The notes beneath the pieces were generated by a model, which was given only the letters and a program-made list of their open reading frames with translations, was not told the origin of the DNA and did not search any database. The translations under genes and the position numbers were made by a program. 64,000 nt of DNA from Listeria grayi DSM 20601 (GTDB taxonomy: Bacteria > Bacillota > Bacilli > Lactobacillales > Listeriaceae), in contig NZ_GL538353.1 in the NCBI RefSeq assembly GCF_000148995.1, positions 186,001-250,000 on the forward strand, given 5' to 3'. This document shows, in pieces, positions 55,595-63,300 of this stretch. Within the stretch, counting starts at the first letter, position 1. Each line of letters opens with the position of its first letter.

Positions 55595-56158
55595 AAAATC
55601 ATATTCTGCTTCTTGTTCTTCCCAAATCCGTTGATATGTCCGCGAGAGGACGATCGTATCTTCAATCAGGGTCTCAAGCCGGAAATGGACATCGTCATTG
55701 ATGACCTTCTGCTGATCAAAATCCCGATCTTCCAAAAAAACATAATTGGGAACGACATTTGCTTTCATGTAATTAAGAATCGGTTTGAGCTGATTTTCCA
55801 CCATGAGATAATGTTTAGGAGAACCAGCAGTCGCAATGACGCTGACTGTTTTTCTGAAAAAAGCTTTTGGCGGAAGCAGGTCAAATACATTTTTCAACGT
55901 GCCGGGGATCGAAGCTTGGAAAGTTGGCGTGCCGATCAAAATAATGTCAGATTCCATTAATGTTTTGGTCACGAGCAAAGTATCGCCTTGATAATCCAAG
56001 TAGTTGCGACCGTCACTGAAGATAAGATCCAATTCTTTTAAATCAAGTAACGTGCATTCAATAGTAGGGAATTTTTCCGTAAGAATCGATTTTGCCAATT
56101 CTAAGCTTGAACGGGTCTTTCTGCCGACCACAGAAGTTGCTAATAGAGTTACTTTCAT
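55592..56158 (-). CDS. NADPH-dependent FMN reductase
   Basis: The 188-residue flavodoxin-fold protein has LLATSVVGRKTRSSLELAKSIL as phosphate-binding loop and the family motif IILIGTPTFQASIPGTLKNVFDLLPPKAF. It reduces FMN or FAD with NAD(P)H. It follows the LLM monooxygenase gene by 12 bp on the same strand and can supply that enzyme with reduced flavin. Confidence 0.87.
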   Translation of the reverse strand: MKVTLLATSVVGRKTRSSLELAKSILTEKFPTIECTLLDLKELDLIFSDGRNYLDYQGDTLLVTKTLMESDIILIGTPTFQASIPGTLKNVFDLLPPKAFFRKTVSVIATAGSPKHYLMVENQLKPILNYMKANVVPNYVFLEDRDFDQQKVINDDVHFRLETLIEDTIVLSRTYQRIWEEQEAEYDF

Positions 56159-56170
56159 CTGATTATCCTC

Positions 56171-57241
56171 CTATTTTTGCGCGGTATACTTTTTGACTGC
56201 GGGAAGGATCTTTTCCCCAATCAGTTCGATATTGGACATGATTTTGTCGAAAGGAACACCGCCAAAATCCAATTGCGCGATATAGCGCTGATTTTCAAAC
56301 ATTTCGTGCTGATAAAGAATTTTTTCGATGATCTCGTCGGGAGAGCCGACATTGATGATGCTGCGTTTATCTTGGGCTTGGGCAAAAGCCTGTTTAGGGA
56401 ATCCTTGTCCGTTTGTTACCCGCATTCCTTCATTGATATGCGGATAATATTCGCGCAAAGCAGTTTTCGTATCTTCAGCAGCGTAGAAAAATCCGGCAGT
56501 TGCGATCGGTAACGATTTAGCATCGAAACCGCTACTGTCTGCTGCTTCCCGATAGCTGTCGATCGTGTGTTTGAAGACAGAAGCAGGTCCGCCTAAATGA
56601 GCCATGTACATCGGGACGCCTGCACGACCGGCTTTGATTGCGCTTTGCGGAGAACCTCCAACGGCACGCCAAATCGGCAGATGACCATTTAACGGTCGGG
56701 GCAGAACATGGGCATTTCGAAGTGGTTTGCGGAAATTTCCGCTCCAATTTAAATACTCTGATCGATTGATTTGTAGAAGCAGATCAAATTTTTCTTCAAA
56801 TAATTCTTCGTAATCCGCTAGGTCGTAGCCCAACAACTCGAATAAACCAACGCGCGATGCACGACCGGCAACGATTTCAGCGCGTCCATTTGATAATAGA
56901 TCGATCGTAGAGAAATTCTCGAAAACACGGACGGGATCAGAAGTGCTAATGATCGTAGAGCCACTAGAGATTTTTATTTTACTGGTGGCTTCGGCGATTG
57001 CTGCCAACAAGATAGCATGGGCTTGAGAAACGAATCCGTCCTGATGACTCTCACCGACAACGAAGACATCAAGGCCTGCTTGCTCGCTTAAAACAGCCAT
57101 TTCTTTGATTTGCTTCAAACGTTCTTGTGCAGAGATCTTTGTTCCAGTATGTGGATTTGTCAAATGATCTCCAAGAGTATAAATGCCAAATTCCAATCCT
57201 TTTTTGGGATCAAATGTAGGCATATAAGGATTTTGATTCAT
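56171..57241 (-). CDS. LLM class flavin-dependent oxidoreductase
   Basis: The 356-residue luciferase-like TIM-barrel protein has VVGESHQDGFVSQAHAILLAAIAEATSKIKISSGSTI and VEIVAGRASRVGLFELLGY-like segments (residues about 115-135) characteristic of the bacterial luciferase-like monooxygenases. These use reduced flavin to oxidise organic substrates, often sulfonates or alkanes. With the FMN reductase downstream it forms a two-component system. The substrate is unknown; proximity to the sulfatase operon is on the opposite strand and may be chance. Confidence 0.86.
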   Translation of the reverse strand: MNQNPYMPTFDPKKGLEFGIYTLGDHLTNPHTGTKISAQERLKQIKEMAVLSEQAGLDVFVVGESHQDGFVSQAHAILLAAIAEATSKIKISSGSTIISTSDPVRVFENFSTIDLLSNGRAEIVAGRASRVGLFELLGYDLADYEELFEEKFDLLLQINRSEYLNWSGNFRKPLRNAHVLPRPLNGHLPIWRAVGGSPQSAIKAGRAGVPMYMAHLGGPASVFKHTIDSYREAADSSGFDAKSLPIATAGFFYAAEDTKTALREYYPHINEGMRVTNGQGFPKQAFAQAQDKRSIINVGSPDEIIEKILYQHEMFENQRYIAQLDFGGVPFDKIMSNIELIGEKILPAVKKYTAQK

Positions 57242-57320
57242 TTTGCGACGACCTTTCTTTTATGGACTTTATCACTTATTTAATATTAACACCTTACTAA
57301 AAATAAGTAAAAAATAGTGC

Positions 57321-57851
57321 TCATTTTTCTAATAGTCGGCAATACTTTTGAATCAATTGAATGATCGGCTCTTTCGTATCATAGGTATAATTGTACATGA
57401 TGCTAAACCAGATGCCATCGCACATTAGGCGGAGCGCTAATATCTCTTCCGAATCAGCTTCATCTTTTTCAAATTCAAGATCCCATTTTTCATTATACGT
57501 ATCCCATAACTGCTTGCTTTCTTTATGCTCGTGTGAAGAAATGAAAACGGCGGGGAACAAAATATTCTCACTATTATTGATATAATCTAGGGTGACGAGG
57601 GCATACGCACGGGTATAGATGTTTTTACCTTGCAATTCGTGCTGATAAGCTTCGATTTTCGCTTCGTATTCTTCAATTACCATCTGATTCATTTGTAGTA
57701 GCAGATCGCTTTTACTTTTAAAATGATATAATAAGCCGCCCTTTGTCATTTCACAGTGGCTAGCGATATTCTCCATGGTCAGTTTCTGCATACCTTCTTC
57801 ATAAATGATTTTTGCAGCGGTTGTCAGAATCACTTTTCGTTTGTTTACCAA
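57321..57851 (-). CDS. TetR family regulator of the adjacent MFS pump
   Basis: The 176-residue protein begins with a TetR HTH (MENIASHCEMTKGGLLYHFKSKSDLL) and has a helical ligand domain. It starts at TTG 57851, about 11 bases after GGAGG. It is divergent from an MFS efflux gene, with a near-perfect 26-bp palindrome over the pump promoter, the classic layout of a drug-sensing repressor. Confidence 0.88.
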   Translation of the reverse strand: MVNKRKVILTTAAKIIYEEGMQKLTMENIASHCEMTKGGLLYHFKSKSDLLLQMNQMVIEEYEAKIEAYQHELQGKNIYTRAYALVTLDYINNSENILFPAVFISSHEHKESKQLWDTYNEKWDLEFEKDEADSEEILALRLMCDGIWFSIMYNYTYDTKEPIIQLIQKYCRLLEK

Positions 57852-57883
57852 TTAATTTATGGCCTCCTAAGTTTCGATAAAGG

Positions 57884-57914
57884 TTGACTACTGTACTGAA
57901 CGTTTAGTATAGTA
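57884..57914 (+). promoter_or_regulatory. Pump promoter covered by a 26-bp TetR-type operator
   Basis: TTGACT (57884-57889), 18 bp, TATAGT (57908-57913). A 26-bp palindrome (57889-57914) with arms TACTGTACTGAAC and GTTTAGTATAGTA differs only at paired G/T positions and fills the spacer and -10. Confidence 0.75.
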
Positions 57915-57973
57915 AATTTTATCAAACAACTTTCTTATCTACAAGTGAGAATGTATAGAAAGGTGGTTTTTAA

Positions 57974-59116
57974 TTGAAAAATAGTAAATTAAATATCCTC
58001 TACTTCAACGTATTTTTAGTTTTTTTAGGAATCAGTATCGTGATTCCAGTCCTACCGACGATTCTGAAAGACCTTGATCTGACAGGTGGGGATCTGGGCG
58101 TATTGGTATCGGTCTTTGCATTATTTCAAATGATAGGCTCCCCGTTTAGCGGAAGAGCTGCAGATAAATTTGGCAAGAAAAAAATTATTTGTATCGGCTT
58201 ATTGTTGTTTTCAATCTCTGAGTTTATTTTTGCGATGGGAGGTTCGCTGAGCATTCTGATGCTTTCCCGAATTCTCGGCGGGGTGAGTGCGGCTTTCATC
58301 ATGCCGGGCGTTAATGGCATGATCGGTGACCTTTCGACCAAGGCAACACGAGCAAAGAACTTTAGCTACATGTCAGCAGTAATCAACACCGGTTTTATCG
58401 TAGGTCCAGGGATCGGCGGCTTTCTGGCAGAGATCTCGCATCGTGCGCCGTTTATTTTTGCTGGGGCATTGGGCATACTTGCTTTTTTAAGTTCGGTGTT
58501 TATGCTGGAAGAAACGAACCAGCCAGAGGAGCTGACAGAAAAGACGCATTTGAAAAAAGCTTTTTCTTACAAACCTTTTATTGTTCCAGTAATCATTATG
58601 TTTATTCTTTCGTATGGCATCTCTTCGATCGAGACGATGTTTCCACTATATACGGCAGATAAAGCGAGCTACACACCAAAGGATATCTCGATCGCGATCA
58701 CAGGTGGTGCTATTATTGGGGTGATTTTTCAAATCGGTTTGTTTGAACGGGTCGTGCATCGAATCGGAGAGATCAAGCTGGTCTTTATTTCATTAGTTTA
58801 TTCCATTATTATTTTCGGCTTATTCTCGATTTCAAACAGTTACGGCTGGATCATGGTGATCAGTTTTGTCATGTTTATCGGGTTTGACTTGATTCGACCG
58901 GCGATGACAAATTATTTCTCGATCTTAGGTGGTGCGAATCAAGGAACGGCTGGCGGATTGAACTCAGCAGCTACAAGTGTTGGTAACTTGATCGGCCCAT
59001 TGTTTGCCGGATTAGTGTATGATTTTGATATTCACTATCCGATCTACATCGCCATTGCTTTTTTCTTAGTTGGAAGTGTGATTTTGATTTTCCATAAATT
59101 TGCACATGAGGCCTAA
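57974..59116 (+). CDS. MFS multidrug-efflux-type transporter
   Basis: The 380-residue protein has 12 membrane segments and the DHA1 drug:proton antiporter signature: motif A GRAADKFGKKK after helix 2 and motif C GFIVGPGIGGFLAEIS in helix 5. It starts at TTG 57974 after AAAGGTGG. TetR control supports a role in export of toxic compounds. A short hairpin (AAGGAAAC/GTTTCCTT, 59118-59136) ends it, directly against a gene remnant of the siderophore operon. Confidence 0.87.
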   Translation: MKNSKLNILYFNVFLVFLGISIVIPVLPTILKDLDLTGGDLGVLVSVFALFQMIGSPFSGRAADKFGKKKIICIGLLLFSISEFIFAMGGSLSILMLSRILGGVSAAFIMPGVNGMIGDLSTKATRAKNFSYMSAVINTGFIVGPGIGGFLAEISHRAPFIFAGALGILAFLSSVFMLEETNQPEELTEKTHLKKAFSYKPFIVPVIIMFILSYGISSIETMFPLYTADKASYTPKDISIAITGGAIIGVIFQIGLFERVVHRIGEIKLVFISLVYSIIIFGLFSISNSYGWIMVISFVMFIGFDLIRPAMTNYFSILGGANQGTAGGLNSAATSVGNLIGPLFAGLVYDFDIHYPIYIAIAFFLVGSVILIFHKFAHEA

Positions 59117-59296
59117 AAGGAAACGATTGTTTCCTTGTTGAGCAAGATCCCAGCGATCAAACGTGGTTCGGTAGCATTTATCGCTAGCGATACGCCACTT
59201 GTTGCAGCTGGAACGCCAACGCCACTTTCTATTGAATACACGATCGATGATTATTTGAAGCTGTTAGGAAAAGCTGCTGATAAAGTTGATGAATAA
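59117..59296 (+). pseudogene. C-terminal remnant of a siderophore-binding protein (FhuD/FepB type)
   Basis: The frame ETIVSLLSKIPAIKRG, VAFIASDTPLVAAGTPTPLS and IEYTIDDYLKLLGKAADKV is the last part of a family 8 periplasmic-type binding protein, ending at TAA 59294-59296. The missing N-terminal 80% (including the lipobox and ligand lobes) is replaced by the MFS gene. Its stop overlaps the start of the permease gene, as expected of an ancestral operon head. The fragment has no ribosome site and is non-functional. Confidence 0.8.
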
Positions 59297-60320
59297 ACCA
59301 GCATTTAAGCACGTAAGCAAGATCATGCCGAAAAAGGTGAAAAGACTTGTCATGTTTCTCGGCCTGCTGCTTATCATCAGTGTGATATTGTCGCTATGCT
59401 TAGGGGCTCGGTTTGTAAATTTCCATGAATTGATGGACGGCTTGTTTTATCATCAATCGGATTCCTATGGTGCGAATATCGTTCAGAAACGGCTATCGCG
59501 AACGGTGTTCAGCTTATTATGCGGAGCAGCTTTAGGCGTTGCCGGTTCCCTGATGCAGGCTGTGACACGAAATCCGCTTGCTGATCCGAGCATTTTAGGA
59601 GTCAATATGGGAGCTAGCTTATTCGTAGTCTGCGGAATCGCCTTTTTTCAAATCAGTACGGCTAGTGCTTATATTTGGCTGGCTTTGCTGGGAGCGGGTC
59701 TTACGGCGGTCTTGGTATTTGGTATCGGAGCGGCCGGACGCGGGGGAGTTACGCCACTCAAGTTGGTATTATCGGGAGCTGCCATAAGTGCAGCTCTTTC
59801 TTCACTTGTGGTCGCAGTCATGCTTCCGAATAGTTATGCCATGGATCAGTTCCGTTTTTGGCAAGTAGGGAGTGTCGGTTCTGCAACTTGGAATGGGATC
59901 ACTGCTTTTTTGCCATTTTTGATCATCGGCTTTGGCATTGCCTTGTTAACGGCGCCGGCGCTCAATGCCCTTGCACTTGGAGATGATGTTGCTTCTGGAC
60001 TTGGCGTCAAGCCAGGTGTTTTACGGTTAAGTGCGGCTTCCGGTGGTGTGATTCTGTGCGCTGCGGCAACTGCGCTAGCAGGACCGATCGGTTTTATCGG
60101 TTTGCTAGCTACGCATGTGACGCGACTGCTAGTGGGACCAGATCTACGGCTGCTTATTCCAATATCGGCACTTTCCGGCGCAATCATTTTGACACTTGCG
60201 GATATTATTGGTCGTGTGATCGCCAGTCCGGGTGAGATCAATGTCGGAATCGTTACTGCGTTTATTGGCGCGCCGATCCTGATTGTATTAGCAAAAAGAT
60301 TGAGAGTGCGGTCATTATGA
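59289..60320 (+). CDS. FecCD-type iron-siderophore ABC permease (first subunit)
   Basis: The 343-residue permease has about nine to ten membrane segments and family motifs RLSRTVFSLLCGAALGVAG, MQAVTRNPLADPSILG and GPIGFIGLLATHVTRLLVGPD. It forms the channel half with the next gene. ATG 59289 overlaps the stop of the binding-protein remnant by eight bases and has no strong ribosome site, pointing to lost translational coupling. Confidence 0.9.
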   Translation: MNKPAFKHVSKIMPKKVKRLVMFLGLLLIISVILSLCLGARFVNFHELMDGLFYHQSDSYGANIVQKRLSRTVFSLLCGAALGVAGSLMQAVTRNPLADPSILGVNMGASLFVVCGIAFFQISTASAYIWLALLGAGLTAVLVFGIGAAGRGGVTPLKLVLSGAAISAALSSLVVAVMLPNSYAMDQFRFWQVGSVGSATWNGITAFLPFLIIGFGIALLTAPALNALALGDDVASGLGVKPGVLRLSAASGGVILCAAATALAGPIGFIGLLATHVTRLLVGPDLRLLIPISALSGAIILTLADIIGRVIASPGEINVGIVTAFIGAPILIVLAKRLRVRSL

Positions 60321-61351
60321 AAAATAGTACAGGAGATATAAAATTTATCCTTGCAGGTGCAAGAAAAAGACAGGCGCGCTGGATCGTTGTTACCAGTTTG
60401 CTTGCGCTATTGACAATTGGTCTTTGCATAGCGATGCTGATGCTTGGTCATACGATCTACCCTGTCCAAGATGTCTTCCGAGCTTTATTGGGTGAGCAAG
60501 TTCCCGGCGTTTCGTTTACCATTAGTGAGCTAAGGTTGCCTCGAATGCTCGCAGGTCTATTTGCCGGTTTTGCATTTGGCATCGCCGGCTATGTATTTCA
60601 AACGATTTTACGCAATCCGTTGGCAAATCCGAACGTTTTAGGGATCAGTTCAGGTTCGAGTGCAGCAGCGGTTTTATGTATTATTGTCTTTCATACTAGC
60701 CAGACAGTTGTTTCTATTGCTTCCATTGTAGGTGGCTTGGCAACAGTGCTTGTGATTTACTTTTTAGCGCAAGGAAGAGCATTTTCAATCGGTCGGCTGA
60801 TTTTGATCGGGATCGGGATGCAGGCGATGTTGGACGCGTTTATATCGTATCTGCTGATTGTTAGTGAACAACAGGATATCCCGGCAGCACTGCGATGGCT
60901 GAATGGTAGTTTGAACGGCGTCCAGTCAGAGGAGCTCCCGCCGCTGATCATTACTGTTCTTATTTTTACGGTTATCGTGTTGTTTTGTGGGAAAAGTCTG
61001 ACGATGCTGGAACTTGGCGAGCAGACAGCTGCTTCACTTGGGGTAGCGACGGATCGGACACGGATCATTCTAATAATCAGCACGGTTCTGATGCTTGCCA
61101 TGGCAACGGCAACAACTGGTCCGATCGCTTTTATTTGTTTTCTAGCAGGTCCGATCACAAATCGGCTAGTTGGCAGCGGGGTGAAAGCAAATAGTCTGCC
61201 AGCAGGTCTTGTGGGGGCGAGTTTGGTCTTAGCAGCGGATCTGGTTGGTCAATTTGCTTACCGCTTCCCAGTTGGTGTTTTGACAGGGCTTGTCGGCGCA
61301 CCATACTTGATTTGGCTACTTATTCGAATGAATCGAAAAGGAGAATTATGA
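60317..61351 (+). CDS. FecCD-type iron-siderophore ABC permease (second subunit)
   Basis: The 344-residue protein is a second FecCD permease, with LRLPRMLAGLFAGFAFGIAG, FQTILRNPLANPNVLGIS and GPIAFICFLAGPITNRLVG. Its start overlaps the first permease by ATGA and its stop overlaps the ATPase by one base. The heterodimer should translocate ferric siderophore delivered by a binding protein that is no longer encoded intact here. Confidence 0.9.
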   Translation: MKNSTGDIKFILAGARKRQARWIVVTSLLALLTIGLCIAMLMLGHTIYPVQDVFRALLGEQVPGVSFTISELRLPRMLAGLFAGFAFGIAGYVFQTILRNPLANPNVLGISSGSSAAAVLCIIVFHTSQTVVSIASIVGGLATVLVIYFLAQGRAFSIGRLILIGIGMQAMLDAFISYLLIVSEQQDIPAALRWLNGSLNGVQSEELPPLIITVLIFTVIVLFCGKSLTMLELGEQTAASLGVATDRTRIILIISTVLMLAMATATTGPIAFICFLAGPITNRLVGSGVKANSLPAGLVGASLVLAADLVGQFAYRFPVGVLTGLVGAPYLIWLLIRMNRKGEL

Positions 61352-62157
61352 TGGAACGAAAACATGAGTTCAGGGTGGAAAAACTGACAGCGGGCTATGA
61401 CCGCAAAACGATTCTCCATGATATCGACCTGAAACTACTGGATGGCGAGATCAGTGTGATCATTGGAGCCAATGGTTGCGGGAAATCGACGCTGTTGAAA
61501 ACCATGGCAAAGCTGATCAAGCCAATGTCTGGAGAAGTGATCCTAGACGGCAAAGCAATCAGCAAGATCCCTGCGAAAGAATTTGCCAGAACACTTGGCG
61601 TTCTTCCGCAAGAACGTGTCTTGCCGGAGGGGATCACAGTAGTTGACCTGATCAGCCGCGGACGTTATCCGCATCATTCTTTGCTTAGCAGTATGTCAAA
61701 AGCGGATTATGAAGCAGTAGCAGAAGCAATGGAAATGATGGATATCACTGCTTTTGCCAATCGAGATATCGAGGCATTGTCGGGAGGACAGAAACAGCGT
61801 GTCTGGATTGCGATGGCATTAGCTCAGCAAACGGATATTTTGTTTCTTGACGAACCAACGACCTTTCTCGATATCACGTACCAAGTCGAGATATTGGATC
61901 TGCTAACGGATCTCAACCGTAAATATGGAACCACGATCGTGATGGTTCTGCACGATATTAATTTGGCTGTTCGCTACGCGGAGCATGTTTTTGCCCTTAA
62001 AGAAGGTGTATTGATCGCAGAGGGGAAAGCCTCATCGGTCATTACTAGCGAGTTGATCAAAGAAGTATTTGCGCTAGACTGTACGGTGATCACGGATCCT
62101 GTTTCTGGAACGCCACTCGTTGTGCCGAAAGGAAGGTATCACCGGGATAAGAAGTAA
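61351..62157 (+). CDS. Iron-siderophore ABC transporter ATPase (FhuC/FecE type)
   Basis: The 268-residue ATPase has Walker A GANGCGKSTLLK, the family motif LPQERVLPEGITVVDLISRGRYPH, signature LSGGQKQRVWIAMAL and Walker B ILFLDEPTTFLD. I chose the second of two adjoining ATGs (61351) because AAAAGGAG is then seven bases away. It is the last gene of the siderophore operon. Confidence 0.92.
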   Translation: MERKHEFRVEKLTAGYDRKTILHDIDLKLLDGEISVIIGANGCGKSTLLKTMAKLIKPMSGEVILDGKAISKIPAKEFARTLGVLPQERVLPEGITVVDLISRGRYPHHSLLSSMSKADYEAVAEAMEMMDITAFANRDIEALSGGQKQRVWIAMALAQQTDILFLDEPTTFLDITYQVEILDLLTDLNRKYGTTIVMVLHDINLAVRYAEHVFALKEGVLIAEGKASSVITSELIKEVFALDCTVITDPVSGTPLVVPKGRYHRDKK

Positions 62158-62218
62158 AAGAGCGATCTACTTTGGGATCGGATAAATTAAGTTATAAAGA
62201 AAATAAGTTTATCAAGCA

Positions 62219-62259
62219 AAAGACTGACTGCTCCAAATTTGGACAGCCAGTCTTTTTTT
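62219..62259 (+). terminator. Rho-independent terminator
   Basis: AAAGACTG, inner TCCAAATTTGGA and CAGTCTTT form a stem with internal mismatches, followed by seven T. It separates the ATPase from the convergent MerR gene. Confidence 0.75.
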
Positions 62260-62273
62260 GCTGTTTCTTTCTA

Positions 62274-63176
62274 TCAAAAAGCTGCAAATAGCAATTCCAA
62301 AAACAGCCGCTGTCCCCCATCTTTCTGCGGTGGCGCTGCAAGTGAGCTTTCTAGCAATCCCATTTCCAGCGTGGCGCCTTCCCGTAAAGCAAGATCCAGC
62401 GCTGCATTTTGACCATTGATCATAGGGTTGCTGAAAGGGACGACATCTGTAGTAATGGTAGCATCTTCGGCAAGTGGGAGGGTGGTGAGGTAGGCGAAAT
62501 AATTGCCCGCTTCTCTGGAAATGAGGTAAGGCATTTCTATGTTTCCCGCATCTAGATGAGCAAGTTTTTCCTTTATGGCAGTAGGATCGCTGATTTTTGT
62601 TGCGATACAATATCCTTCGGCAAATTCCCGCTTAGCGAGGGTTTTCTCATTAAAAAACATCGCAATGGGAGCGTTAGTACCAAGTCCGATCTGTTGGCAT
62701 AATTGTTGGAAGTTTGCTAAGCGCTGCAGATAAACAGAAGTATCGTTGATAGGCGCATTCATTACCAAGTAAGATTCCTTTTGGCAGAACCGAATGTGCC
62801 AATCCCCATCTTTCGGATGTTCTCCCCACTTATCAGTTAGCTCGCTTTGGACACTTCGCAAGTGTTTCAAGAAATTACGTTTCTCATTCAGTTCCGTAAT
62901 TCGCTGATCAAGCAGGCTGATCTGCTCGTCATAGAAAGAAGCTGTTTCGGCTAAGCCCCCATTATTGTATGCCTTTATCTGTTCGAGAGAATATCCAATG
63001 CTTTGCAATGTCTGAATAATACGGAACTCGATCATTTGATCGACTGTATAATAAGCGTAGCCATTGCTTCCTACTTGAACTGGTTCTAATACACCTATTT
63101 TACGATACCAGCGAAGGGTTGCTTTTGTCGTATTACATAGCTTGGCAAACGCACTTGCGGTCATTGTTTCGTTCAT
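62274..63176 (-). CDS. MerR family regulator with GyrI-like effector domain
   Basis: The 300-residue protein has an N-terminal MerR HTH (TASAFAKLCNTTKATLRWYRKIGVLEPV), the dimerisation coiled coil (about 80-115) and a C-terminal domain of about 165 residues of the GyrI-like/BmrR effector kind. Such regulators bind hydrophobic drugs or lipids and activate a neighbouring gene. It is divergent from a CPBP membrane protease gene, its probable target. ATG 63176 follows AAGGAG. Confidence 0.87.
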   Translation of the reverse strand: MNETMTASAFAKLCNTTKATLRWYRKIGVLEPVQVGSNGYAYYTVDQMIEFRIIQTLQSIGYSLEQIKAYNNGGLAETASFYDEQISLLDQRITELNEKRNFLKHLRSVQSELTDKWGEHPKDGDWHIRFCQKESYLVMNAPINDTSVYLQRLANFQQLCQQIGLGTNAPIAMFFNEKTLAKREFAEGYCIATKISDPTAIKEKLAHLDAGNIEMPYLISREAGNYFAYLTTLPLAEDATITTDVVPFSNPMINGQNAALDLALREGATLEMGLLESSLAAPPQKDGGQRLFLELLFAAF

Positions 63177-63212
63177 AAAGTTCTCCTTATATAAAAAAAT
63201 TTGATTTTATGC

Positions 63213-63246
63213 TTGACTATGATGTTACATCACAGTTTAGTATAAT
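63213..63246 (+). promoter_or_regulatory. Promoter of the CPBP gene with MerR-type palindrome
   Basis: TTGACT (63213-63218) and TATAAT (63241-63246) are separated by 22 bp, too long for normal use. TGATGT-T-ACATCA (63220-63232) is a perfect palindrome within the spacer. MerR activators act by distorting such overlong spacers, though 19-20 bp is usual. Confidence 0.5.
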
Positions 63247-63300
63247 AGAAAGCTAGACACCAATCAAATGTTCTAGCTTCTAACTAAAGGAGAATCAAAT

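Noticed and set aside
55592-56158. FMN reductase as part of the sulfatase operon
   Set aside because: It is on the opposite strand and separated by a bidirectional terminator.
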